Source: Gemmatimonadetes bacterium bin94
GTDB taxonomy: Bacteria; Gemmatimonadota; Gemmatimonadetes; Longimicrobiales; Gaopeijiaceae
Reading direction: 5' to 3'
DNA length: 64,000 bases
Assembly (NCBI GenBank): GCA_002238865.1
Contig: MPNE01000005.1
Coordinates: 62,001-126,000, forward strand
Below the pieces are notes generated by a model. It made no database searches, was not told where the DNA came from, and saw only the letters and a list, made by a program, of their open reading frames with translations. Below are positions 49,602 to 59,000 of the stretch, one piece after another (position 1 is the first letter of the stretch; each line of letters begins with the position of its first letter). Position numbers and translations under genes: made by a program.

Positions 49602-50825
49602 TCAGCCGTCCGCCCCCTCCCCGCCCCTTCGCCGCGTCACCCCGTCGACCGTCGTCGCGGCCGCCATGTGACCGATCACGTTGGTCGCGGAGCGGAAGAC
49701 GTCCGGCACGCGGTCGATCCCCAGCAGGATGCCGAGCCCTGCGACCGGCACGCCCACGACGTCGAGCGCCGGGACCATCGACACGATGCTGGCGCTGGGC
49801 ACCGGCGCGACCGTCATCGAGGCAAGGAAGATTGCCAGCACGGCTGCCGCAATCAGCGCCGCGTCCAGTGGGACCCCGTACATGGCGGCCAGAAAGACCA
49901 GCGACGCGCTCTGAAAAAGCGCGCTTCCCGGGCGGTTGATCGACGCCGCCAGCGGCAGGACCAGCGTGAAGTTGCTCTTCGACAGGCCCAGCGCCTCCGC
50001 CTCCTGCAGCATCATGGGCAGCGTCGCCACGGATGTCGTCGTGGTGAAGCCCACCGTGTACGAACCCACCGTTCCCCGGATGAACCGCCCCGGCCCCATC
50101 CCGCCCACGATCCGAACCAGGGGAAGCAGCACGAGAGCCTTCAGGATGAAGAGGCCCACGACAACGGCGACGATGAAGACGGCGAGGTTCTGCAGCATCG
50201 CAAGCCCCGTGCGCGCGACCACCGGTGCCGCGAGACCGAAGACTCCGACGGGCGCCGTCCACAGGATCCAGGTCATCAGCTTGATGAGGGCGTCCCCAAG
50301 CGTCTCGGCGAGGGATGTGAGCGACCGCCGCTTCTCCGCCGGCAGCGTCGTCGTGGCCGCGGCAAGGAGAACGACGAAGATGAGGAGGGGGAGGAGGGAT
50401 CCGTCCGCGGCGACCTGGATCGGATTCCGGGGGACGAGGTTGACGAGGAAGTCGACCACTCCGGGTGCCGCCGTGTCCAGGTCCGCCACGGGCGTGGGCG
50501 GGGGCACCGGAGCCGTGAAGTTGAGGGCCAGTCCCATCACGCCCATCCCGATCAGGATCCCCGGCACCGTCGTAACCCAGAAGAAGCCCACCGCCAGACC
50601 CCCCAGCCGGCCGAGCTTGCGCAAGTTTCCGATCCGCGCCACGCCGACGAAGACGACGGCCGCCACCAGCGGGATCACGACCATCTGGATCGCGCGCAGG
50701 AAGACCTGGCCGAGCGGTTCGACAGCGTCGGCCGCCCACAGCAGCGACGGAGATCCGGTTGCGGAGGCGGTGACCCCGAGCCCAAGCCCGAGTGCCAACC
50801 CGATGAGAATGGCGCGCGTGTTCAC
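49602..50825 (-). CDS. Dicarboxylate/amino-acid:cation symporter (DAACS, GltP-like)
   Basis: A 407-residue inner-membrane carrier of the glutamate/aspartate transporter fold. Characteristic segments: MVVIPLVAAVVFVGVARIGN (TM2-3), the serine/threonine-rich HP1-type loop TTTTSVATLPMML, the NRPGSALFQS stretch in place of the canonical NMDG region, and the HP2-type AAAVLAIFLASMTVAPVPSASIV. The replacement of the NMDGT motif by NRPGS suggests a member with a different substrate or ion coupling. GTG 50825 is the start. It is 282 nt ahead of metH on the same strand. Confidence 0.9.
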   Translation of the reverse strand: MNTRAILIGLALGLGLGVTASATGSPSLLWAADAVEPLGQVFLRAIQMVVIPLVAAVVFVGVARIGNLRKLGRLGGLAVGFFWVTTVPGILIGMGVMGLALNFTAPVPPPTPVADLDTAAPGVVDFLVNLVPRNPIQVAADGSLLPLLIFVVLLAAATTTLPAEKRRSLTSLAETLGDALIKLMTWILWTAPVGVFGLAAPVVARTGLAMLQNLAVFIVAVVVGLFILKALVLLPLVRIVGGMGPGRFIRGTVGSYTVGFTTTTSVATLPMMLQEAEALGLSKSNFTLVLPLAASINRPGSALFQSASLVFLAAMYGVPLDAALIAAAVLAIFLASMTVAPVPSASIVSMVPALDVVGVPVAGLGILLGIDRVPDVFRSATNVIGHMAAATTVDGVTRRRGGEGADG

Positions 50826-50907
50826 GTCGCGCTCGTCGGCATTCCCGGGTGGGGCGCTTCCGCTGTGGGCCTTCCGAAACCGCTTCGGTTTGCCAACAGG
50901 ACCGTCG

Positions 50908-51162
50908 CTATGGGGCCGGCTCCGCGACCCGCAGCTCCCAGTCCGTAGTGCAGGACCTGTAGATGAACGGGACTCCCCGGCAATCGGTTCGCTGCACGTA
51001 GTCGTCCTGTGTCTTCCCTTCGTCGGGCAGAAAGATCCTGGTGGAGGTCCTCGTTATCACGGCCGGAAACCGAACCATGCCGGTGAGGCCCAGGAACAGC
51101 AGAACCAGAGCGGCAGTCCCGACGCAGACCCGTTGCCGTCGGGTCCACTTCATATGCATCAT
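50908..51162 (-). CDS. Small single-pass membrane protein of unknown function
   Basis: An 84-residue product: basic N-terminus (MMHMKWTRRQR), one membrane helix (about 13-30, CVGTAALVLLFLGLTGMV), then a ~50-residue external domain with two cysteines (DCRGVPFIYRSC) eleven residues apart that could form a disulphide. ATG 51162 has GGAG seven bases upstream. It is divergent from the four-cysteine family genes at 51256, sharing the control region that contains the 51183-51202 palindrome. Not recognised. Confidence 0.6.
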   Translation of the reverse strand: MMHMKWTRRQRVCVGTAALVLLFLGLTGMVRFPAVITRTSTRIFLPDEGKTQDDYVQRTDCRGVPFIYRSCTTDWELRVAEPAP

Positions 51163-51182
51163 GGTCTTCTCCGTTGACGCTG

Positions 51183-51202
51183 GTCAGGTCGCTTCACCTG
51201 AC
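51183..51202. promoter_or_regulatory. Perfect 7-6-7 palindrome in a divergent promoter region
   Basis: GTCAGGT (51183-51189) and ACCTGAC (51196-51202) are exact inverse arms around CGCTTC. It lies between the small membrane protein (minus, ATG 51162) and the four-cysteine family gene (plus, ATG 51256) and is well placed to be an operator controlling one or both. The geometry (7-bp arms, 6-bp spacer) equals that at 3285-3304, but the sequence differs. Confidence 0.55.
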
Positions 51203-51255
51203 GAAAAGACCAACAATACACTGCAGCCGCAACCCTGCGGGATGGAGGGCATATC

Positions 51256-53040
51256 ATGGTGCGCCCCCGGCGCTCGCGTCGTTACCCCGGTCTGCTGGCC
51301 GCTCTGTGGCTCATTGCCGCCGTCCCCGACAGCGCCGATGGCCAGGTGGTCCGTGGCAGACTCGTTGACGCTGCCGGAGGAAGCGGGATAGGCGGTGCGA
51401 TGGTGAGTCTGGTGAACCGCAGTGGTCGCGGGATCGGACAGACACTCACCCGAAGCAGCGGCCTTTTCCAACTCCAGGCACCCGGTCCCGGCGAGTACCG
51501 TCTCAGGGCCGACCGGATCGGCTACGCCTCGACCCTCTCCGACTTCTTCGGCGTGGTCGCCACGGACACCATGACAATCGAGCTCGTAGCACGCATCGAG
51601 CCGGTCTCCCTGCAGGGAATCGAAGCGGAGGCGGGTCGTCAGTGCCGCGTGCGTCCGGACGAGGGTCTGGCCGTTGCTCGCGTGTGGGAGGAGGCCCGCA
51701 AAGCCCTCGCGGCTGCCGCGTGGACCCAGGAGCGGGGACTGTACCGTTACGAGATGCTCCGGATCAAGCGCCGGCTGGATGACAGGGGCCGCAGGGTAGA
51801 GCGGGAAGACCGCGACTACGTGCAGGTGTCAGCCCCGACGCCCTACGCTTCCCGTCCCGCGGATTCACTGCTGGCCGAGGGATTTGCGCGGTTGTCGGCC
51901 GAGGGCTCCGTGTTCTGGGGACCGGATGCCGGCGTGCTTCTCTCCGACTCGTTCCTGGACACGCACTGTTTTCGAATCCGGCCGGGTGAGCGCCAGCGCG
52001 GGGACCGGATCGGCCTGGAGTTTGAGCCGTTGCCCGATCGCGAGGTCGCGGAGATCACCGGCACGATGTGGCTGGACCCGGTCTCGGCGCAGTTGGAGCG
52101 GCTCGATTTCCGCTACGTCAACCTCGACGCTTCCTCGCGGCTCATGGAAGCCTCTCCCGGAGGCAGAGTGGAATTCAGGACGTTGCCCAACGGCACGTGG
52201 ATCGTGCCCTCGTGGCACCTTCGCATGTTTCGTCCGGGTGAAGCCCTCGACCCCGTTACCGGTCGTCCCACAGTTGCCCTCTCGGCCATCATCATGGAAC
52301 ATGGCGAGGTGCTGCGGGTTCACGCCGGACAGGACATCGTCTTCGAGGGTGACCGTGGAGGCCGCATTGCCGGCACGGTTTTCGACACTCTGAACGTTGG
52401 GTTGCCGGGCGCCAGGGTGTTCCTCAACGGTGAGGGGGCCGAGGTGGTCACGGACGCCGACGGCGGATTCGAACTCACCCACCTTGGGCCGTGGACGTAC
52501 ACGGTCCACTACACGCATCCCTATCTGGAACAGCTTTGGTATCAGCCCGGACCGGTCGAGGTCGAGGTGGATCCGGCGCGTGCGAACCCTGTCCGGCTGG
52601 ACTTCGAGGCGCCTTCGCTCAATGAGGTGCTCGACGACGTCTGCGACGGTGCTCGGCAGCCCGAGCCGACCCCGCTTGCGCGAGGCGGGATCGCCTCGTC
52701 TCCGGGCATTCTCACCGTGGCCGTGACCGATGCGGAGGGAACCCCCGCAGCGGATGCGACTGTTCTGATCATGACGGCCGCTCTCCGGGCGGGTGGCCCT
52801 GGGGACCGCCGCGCCAGGATCCGGGGAGAGACCAGCGCTTCGGGACTCTATCGAATATGCTGGTTGCCGGTGGATCTTCCGCTGGAGGTGGTGGTACTTA
52901 ACCGCACCGAGAAGCTCGACCGCCGCGCATTTGAGGATGCACGCGAGCTGGCCGATCTCTTCCCCGGCAGAGTTCAGGAGATCACCATCGCTCGCGAAGC
53001 GCCGTACAGAACCCTCCTGCTGCGAATCGAGGCCGGATAG
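51256..53040 (+). CDS. Exported carboxypeptidase-regulatory-domain protein, four-cysteine family member B
   Basis: A 594-residue secreted protein closely related to the one at 33655-35469: collinear without a gap for about 460 residues, with 40 of 50 residues identical in positions 121-170 (counted by eye). Signal peptide to about DGQ30; CarboxypepD_reg domain about 31-120; central domain with the PDAGVLLSDSFLDTHCFR motif (about 223-240); two further regulatory-like domains (about 370-450, 485-590). Conserved cysteines 130, 238, 463 and 535. ATG 51256 has GGAGGG upstream. The stop TAG shares its last base with the GTG of the next gene. Confidence 0.85.
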   Translation: MVRPRRSRRYPGLLAALWLIAAVPDSADGQVVRGRLVDAAGGSGIGGAMVSLVNRSGRGIGQTLTRSSGLFQLQAPGPGEYRLRADRIGYASTLSDFFGVVATDTMTIELVARIEPVSLQGIEAEAGRQCRVRPDEGLAVARVWEEARKALAAAAWTQERGLYRYEMLRIKRRLDDRGRRVEREDRDYVQVSAPTPYASRPADSLLAEGFARLSAEGSVFWGPDAGVLLSDSFLDTHCFRIRPGERQRGDRIGLEFEPLPDREVAEITGTMWLDPVSAQLERLDFRYVNLDASSRLMEASPGGRVEFRTLPNGTWIVPSWHLRMFRPGEALDPVTGRPTVALSAIIMEHGEVLRVHAGQDIVFEGDRGGRIAGTVFDTLNVGLPGARVFLNGEGAEVVTDADGGFELTHLGPWTYTVHYTHPYLEQLWYQPGPVEVEVDPARANPVRLDFEAPSLNEVLDDVCDGARQPEPTPLARGGIASSPGILTVAVTDAEGTPAADATVLIMTAALRAGGPGDRRARIRGETSASGLYRICWLPVDLPLEVVVLNRTEKLDRRAFEDARELADLFPGRVQEITIAREAPYRTLLLRIEAG

Positions 53041-54716
53041 TGCGAGGCGTGCCGACCTTGATCCTGTTTGCCGCGAGTGCCCTCGTCGTCCAACAGGGCG
53101 GTGCGCAGGTCATCGACGGTGTCGTCGTCGACTCGGCTTCGCGAGTTCCGGTCGCCGGGGCGCTCGTGTCGCTGGTCGACAACGGCGGCCGCGACCTTCA
53201 GCGAGTGATGGTGGATGCCGACGGATCGTTTCGATTCATCGTCGCCGGATCGCCCGGAACCTACACCCTGCGGGCGGAACGTCTCGGGATGGCCACCGAA
53301 ACGGTGGGAGGGCTCGATCCGGGGCCGGTCGACACGGTCACGGTTCGGATCGCGCTCCGGCACCGGCCAATCGCCCTGACTGGCATCGAAGCCTCGGGAG
53401 AAGGGCGGTGCGAGCTGCGGGCCGCGGTCGGCGACGCGACCCACCGCGTGTGGGAGGGGGCCCGCCAGGCGCTAATGGCGGTGGATGCCTCGGGTTCCGC
53501 CGGCCGGTATTCCTACGATCTCGAGAGACATGTTCGGGAGCTTGAACCGGGTTCCCTGAAGATCCGCACCGATTCGCGCACGCGTACCCGATCAATGAAC
53601 CAGCGCCCGATCAGGAGCCATCCGGTGGAGTCCCTCATCTCGGGCGGCTGGGTTGTCGGCGACAGCGATGGCTATCGCTATTTTGCACCGGACGCGCACG
53701 CGCTGCTTTCCGACCCGTTCCTTGCCACTCACTGCCTGCGGCTTCGCGGCTACGACGAGGCGCGCCCCGGGCTGGTCGGCCTGGAGTTTCGCCCCATTCG
53801 CTCCCAACCGAATCGCACCGACATCGAGGGCGTCCTTTGGTTGTCGCGAGAGACCGGCGAACTGGAATGGCTCGATTTTGGCTACCGCGGCCTTCCGGGG
53901 ATCGCGGGAGAACATCAAAGTGATCAGATCGGTGGCCGCGTGGAGTTCGTCGGCGTTCCCGACGGCGGCTGGATCGTCTCGAAGTGGCACATCCGGATGC
54001 CGCTGATGGCCGAAGAGCGCGACCGGTTCTCCGGTGGCTTGCGCGCGAGACTGGTTGGAATTGCAGAGGAAGGGGGGCGGGTGGTGCGGGCACTGCGAAG
54101 GGCTACCGGACAGGTGGCCTATGCCGAGCTGGGAGGGGCGGTGGTCGGGGAGGTAGCCGGAGGTGTCGCCGGGGACCTGGTCGCTGTCGTGGGCGTCGGC
54201 CTCGAGGCGGTGGTGGACGAGGGCGGAGGTTTTGCCATTGGCGGCCTCCCGGAGGGAAGCTATGGCCTTGCGCACGTTCGCCCTTCTCTCCTGGGGTTGG
54301 ATCGCGAGTACGTCGGGGCCGAGGCCAGTGTTGTGGCCGGTGACACTGCGACGGTGCGTATCGAGGCCCCTTCGACGGACGAGGTGCTGGCCGCGGCGTG
54401 CCGGGTGCCCTCGTGGAACCCGGCAACGGGGGTGTTGCTGGGCGAAGTCGCCGATGAGGGCGGTCGCACGGTGGAGGGCATCGGGGTGGTAGCCGAGTGG
54501 GTTGTGGTGAGCGACATCGCCGCCAGACTGAGCGCGGAGGCCCGCAGGGAGGAGACCATGACCAGTCGGCTGGGCGAGTTCCGCATCTGCGGTGTGCCGG
54601 TGGATCATCGCACGATTGCCGTGACCGCCGGAACAGGAACCGAGAACGCGTCGCAAGAGGTGGTGCTGTCGCCGGAGGAGCCGGTTGGCAGGGTGTCGCT
54701 CACGCTCCGGAGGTAG
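53040..54716 (+). CDS. Exported carboxypeptidase-regulatory-domain protein, four-cysteine family member C
   Basis: A 558-residue secreted protein, a more divergent third member. Signal peptide to about GAQ23; CarboxypepD_reg domain about 24-110; central domain with PDAHALLSDPFLATHCLR (217-234), GLEFRPIRSQPNRTDIEG and LEWLDFGYR, all with counterparts in the other two proteins; regulatory-like domains about 365-445 and 465-558. Cysteines 124, 232, 454 and 517 match those of A and B. Residues 330-410 are unusually Gly/Val-rich (VVGEVAGGVAGDLVAVVGVG). The GTG start overlaps the preceding stop by one base, so B and C form one operon. Confidence 0.82.
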   Translation: MRGVPTLILFAASALVVQQGGAQVIDGVVVDSASRVPVAGALVSLVDNGGRDLQRVMVDADGSFRFIVAGSPGTYTLRAERLGMATETVGGLDPGPVDTVTVRIALRHRPIALTGIEASGEGRCELRAAVGDATHRVWEGARQALMAVDASGSAGRYSYDLERHVRELEPGSLKIRTDSRTRTRSMNQRPIRSHPVESLISGGWVVGDSDGYRYFAPDAHALLSDPFLATHCLRLRGYDEARPGLVGLEFRPIRSQPNRTDIEGVLWLSRETGELEWLDFGYRGLPGIAGEHQSDQIGGRVEFVGVPDGGWIVSKWHIRMPLMAEERDRFSGGLRARLVGIAEEGGRVVRALRRATGQVAYAELGGAVVGEVAGGVAGDLVAVVGVGLEAVVDEGGGFAIGGLPEGSYGLAHVRPSLLGLDREYVGAEASVVAGDTATVRIEAPSTDEVLAAACRVPSWNPATGVLLGEVADEGGRTVEGIGVVAEWVVVSDIAARLSAEARREETMTSRLGEFRICGVPVDHRTIAVTAGTGTENASQEVVLSPEEPVGRVSLTLRR

Positions 54717-54868
54717 CAGGCTCGAAGCGGTTTCGACAAGGCGCGTGGCCGCCACCCGATTCGGTGCCGTACCGTTCACAGGCGCCCAGGCTCGCCGGGG
54801 TTGCGATCCCGCTCTCCGCGTCGCAACGTCAACCTCCCAGCCTCAACCCCTACCGGAGGGATGGCATC

Positions 54869-55978
54869 ATGGCGCGCGACCCGCGCACTCCCCGTCGGCC
54901 CTGTCTCGCGGCCCTTCCCGACTCCGCGATCGCCAGGTCGCTGCGCCGTCTTGCCGCGGTGGCCGCTGCCCTGGCCGCGCTGCCGATCCTGTCGCCGGCC
55001 CGGGACGCCAGCGCCCAGGACGCGGCCCGGCCGAGCCAGGTCACCATCGCGGGCACCGTCGTCGACGCGGTCACCGGACAGCCCATCAGCGGGGTGGTGG
55101 TGGAAGTGCGCGGAGTGGGGTTCCGGCTTCAGACCGACACCGATGGCGGGTTCACCCTGTCCCGGATTCCGGTCGGCGACTACCAGCTGGAGCTTACCCA
55201 CCCGGGCTATCATCCCGTCGTCGGGGACTTCACGGTCATGCGCTCCGGGGAGTTTGTGACAACGATGGAGCCGGTGTTCACCGGGTCGGACGACCTTCTG
55301 ACGGGGATCGTCGGCGTGGTCAGCGACGGCGCTGACGGGAGGCCGATCGGTGGCGTCACCGTCCGCTCCATCAACGCCCGCCGGGGAATGCTCACCGATC
55401 CCCGCGGCCGGTTCAGCCTGACGGAACTTTCCCCCGGGTTGCACGTCGCCGAATTCGTGCAGCTGGGGTACGTGAGCCGCCGGGACTCGATACAGGTGAT
55501 GCCCGGACGCGTCACCAACGTGCGGGTGTCGCTCTCGGTCGATCCCGTGCAGATGGATCCGATCGAGGTCACCGTGGAACGACGAGAGATCGCGCTGCAG
55601 GAGGTGGGGTTCTATACGCGTGAGAACGAGGGGTTCGGCGACTTCATCGACCGCGAACAGATCGAGCAGCGGCCTCCCGGCCAGATGTCCGACCTGTTCA
55701 CCACACTCCCGGGCGTGGATACGAGGCCCGACCCGGGGAACCCGTTCGAAAAGCATATCATGCTCCGCGGGGGCCGCAGCGAAAACTGCTTCCCCCGGGT
55801 CATCATGGACGGAGTGGTGGTGGGCCGGGGCGGGGACGAGCCCGCCATGCTGGACCGCCTGCTCGAACCCTCGGCGGTCGCGGGTGTGGAGGTGTACGTG
55901 AGCCAGTCGGGGGTGCCGGCCCAGTACATGGGCACCGGTGTTTCCTGCGGGTTGATCATTATCTGGACGCGGCGTTGA
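54869..55978 (+). CDS. CarboxypepD_reg plus TonB-plug protein without a beta-barrel
   Basis: A 369-residue exported protein. After an Arg-rich signal peptide (cleavage near ASAQD, ~50) come two carboxypeptidase-regulatory-like domains (about 60-145 and 150-235) and a plug-type domain (about 235-365): PGQMSDLFTTLPGVDTRPD, IMLRGGRSENCFPRVIMDGV, VAGVEVYVSQSGVPAQYMG, ending at IIIWTRR, the last plug strand. No barrel follows; the gene stops cleanly. ATG 54869 has GGAGG nine bases upstream. It follows the four-cysteine genes by ~150 nt, echoing the pairing of member A with a full TonB receptor at 31471. Confidence 0.85.
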   Translation: MARDPRTPRRPCLAALPDSAIARSLRRLAAVAAALAALPILSPARDASAQDAARPSQVTIAGTVVDAVTGQPISGVVVEVRGVGFRLQTDTDGGFTLSRIPVGDYQLELTHPGYHPVVGDFTVMRSGEFVTTMEPVFTGSDDLLTGIVGVVSDGADGRPIGGVTVRSINARRGMLTDPRGRFSLTELSPGLHVAEFVQLGYVSRRDSIQVMPGRVTNVRVSLSVDPVQMDPIEVTVERREIALQEVGFYTRENEGFGDFIDREQIEQRPPGQMSDLFTTLPGVDTRPDPGNPFEKHIMLRGGRSENCFPRVIMDGVVVGRGGDEPAMLDRLLEPSAVAGVEVYVSQSGVPAQYMGTGVSCGLIIIWTRR

Positions 55979-56049
55979 TTGCCGTTTGAGTCTGCCCGGG
56001 CGTTCCCGGTGCGGAGTGCGAGAGGCCAGGAGAGCGGAGGGCAGTGACG

Positions 56050-59000
56050 ATGAGGAGCATGCACGCGGTTTGCCGGGGTGGCGGCGAGTGGCGGTCCGCG
56101 TCCCGCGCTTCGGGGGCGCTGCGATGGGACTGGGTACGGTGGCGCCCGGGATTGGTGCGTCTCTGTTCCGTCGCGACCGCGGCGGCTGCGATGATCGCGT
56201 CGCCCCCCGGTTTCGCGGCGGTCGTGGGAATCCCGGCGGTCGCGTCGGCCCAGACGGCCGAGCAGAACGACAGCTCCGCCCAGGCGGCGCGGCGTGCGAA
56301 CGGGCTCCCGCTCATCCCGGCCCGGACTCTCGATTTCACGACGAACGAAGGCACCTGGATCTCGCTCGACCTGTCTCCCGATGGGGAGACGATCCTCTTC
56401 GAACTGCTCGGGGATCTGTACACGTTGCCGGTGTCCGGGGGCAGCGCGACTCGCGTCACCAGTGGGCAGGGGTACGACATGCAGCCGCGCTTCTCGCCCG
56501 ACGGTGGCGAAATCGTGTTCGTGAGCGACCGCGACGGTTCCGAAAACGTCTGGATCGCGAAGGCCGACGGCACGGATCCACGCCAGCTCACCGACACCGA
56601 GCGGGAGAACTACATGTCCCCGGTGTGGACGCCGGACGGCGAGTACGTCATGACGGGCAAGGGAACACAGCTCTGGCTCTACCACGAGGACGGGGGCTCG
56701 GGCGTGCAGGTCACGGGGCACCGGGAGGAGGGTGCTCCCGCGCCGCCCGCTCACCTGGGGGCCGCGTTCGGGTCCGATCCGCGCTATCTCTGGGTCAACG
56801 TGCGCGGCAACCTCGGGGGTGGCTTCCCGGCCGGGGACGCGGCCGCGGGCCTGGCCGACGTTGGCGCGTATTTCGGCCCCGACCACTTCGGCCCGAACCG
56901 CGGTCCCCGCAGTTCGGCCCGACAGGTCGGCCAGTTCCAGATCGCGATGATCGATCGCGAGACGGGGCGCACCTTCGTCCGCACCCACGAGCACGAGGGG
57001 GCATTCCGTCCCATGCCGAGTCCCGACGGCCGCTGGCTGGTGTACGCGACGCGGTACGATGCGCGTGAAGCCCTCAAGCTGCGCGACATCGCGAGCGGCG
57101 AAGAAAGCTGGCTCGTCATGGATGTGCAGCGGGACGAGTCGCAAGGCGGCGGCACGCGCGACCGGGATGTCTACCCGGGCTCCGCCTGGACGCCTGACTC
57201 GCAGGCTTTGATAACCAGCTACGGCGGCAGGATCATGCGCGTCGAGGTGCCCTCCGGCAACGCCACCGAGATCCCCTTCACGGCCCACATCCAACAAGAA
57301 GTGGGTCCGCGTGTCAAGTTCGACTATCCCGTCAACGATTCCACGCTCACGGTCTCGCAGATCCGCGGCGCGCGCCCGTCCCCCGACGGCAGCCACCTCG
57401 CATTCACCGCGCTGGATCGCCTCTGGATCGCTGCGCTTCCCGATCCGTCCGGGACGCAGACCGAGGGCTATCCGGTCATCCGCGATGCCCGCCGGCTGAC
57501 CTCCTCCACCGACGTCGAGCACGGTCCGGCCTGGTCCCCGGACGGCCGCCATATCGCCTATGCCACCTGGAACGATTCGGCCGGCGGCGACATCTGGCGG
57601 GTCCGGGCCGACGGCAACCACGACCCGGAGCGTCTGACACCGGCGTCGGCATTCTTCGACCGGGTCGCCTACAACGGCGATGGATCGCGCATCCTGGCCG
57701 TGCGCGGCTCGAAGATGCACCGGATGCGCACGCTGGAGGACTTCGGACAGCACAGCCCCGCCGCGGAGCTGGAGTACGTGTGGCTGCCGGCGGAGGGTGG
57801 GGAGCCGGATCGGATAACCTGGGTCGGGCGGGGTACCACGCAGCAGGGCCGCAACGCCCCGCACCCCGGACCGGATCCGGACCGCGTGTACATCTGGGCG
57901 GGAACCGATGGCCTGCTGTCGATGCGCTATGACGGCACCGACGTTCGCACGGTCGTCAAGGTCACCGCGCCTGCCCGCCCCGGACCGGGAACGCCGGGGG
58001 CGCCGGACGAGGTGGTTCTCTCCCCCGACGGCAAGCGCGCGGTGGTACGTGCGAACCGCAACGTCTTCACGATTACGGTGCCCCCGGCGGGCGGCGAGGC
58101 CCCCACGGTGTCCGTCGCGGCGTCCTCGTCGATGCCCACGCGGCGGCTCACGCGCATCGGGGGCAACTTCGCGGGGTGGACGCCGGACGGTGCCGGCGCC
58201 TTCTACTCGATCGGGCGCAGCTTCTTCCTGTACGACGTCGCGCTTGGCGACTCCCTGGTCGCCGATTCGGTGGCGGCCGCCCGCGCCGAGGCGGAGACGG
58301 AGGAGTCGGGGGACGAAGCCGCGGACTCCGCCGACGTGATCGAGGAGGAGGCCGAGGGCGACGAGGACGAGGGCGGCCCCGTATACGAGGCCGCGCGGTT
58401 CGACATCGAGATCACGGTGCCGAAGGACAAGCCTCGCGGCACTGTGGTTCTGAGCGGTGCCCGCCTCATCACCATGCGCGGCGACGAGGTCATCCCCCGG
58501 GGCGACATCGTGGTGCGAGACAACCGCATCGCCGCGGTGGGGGCTACCGGGACCGTGGCGATACCCGGGGACGCGGAGGTGCGCGACATGTCCGGCAAGA
58601 CGATCATGCCGGGCCTGGTGGATATCCACGCGCACACCTGGGTCGCGTGGGGCGTCCACCGAAGCCAGGTCTCCCAGTTTCTGGCGCAGCTCGCCTACGG
58701 AGTGACCACACAGCGCGACCCGCAGACGTCGGCAGAGGATATCGTGACCTACAGCGACCTCATGGAGACCGGCGAGCTGATCGGGCCCCGCCTCTACTCG
58801 ACCGGCCCGGGCGTGTTCGGCGCCGATCGGATCTCCAGCCTCGACGACGCGCGCGACGTGCTGCGCCGCTACTCCGACCACTTCAACACGCTTACGATCA
58901 AGCAGTATCTGGCAGGCGACCGGAAGGTGCGGCAGTGGGTGATCATGGCCGCCCGCGAGCTGGGGCTCACGCCGACAACCGAGGGCGGCTCCAACTTCAC

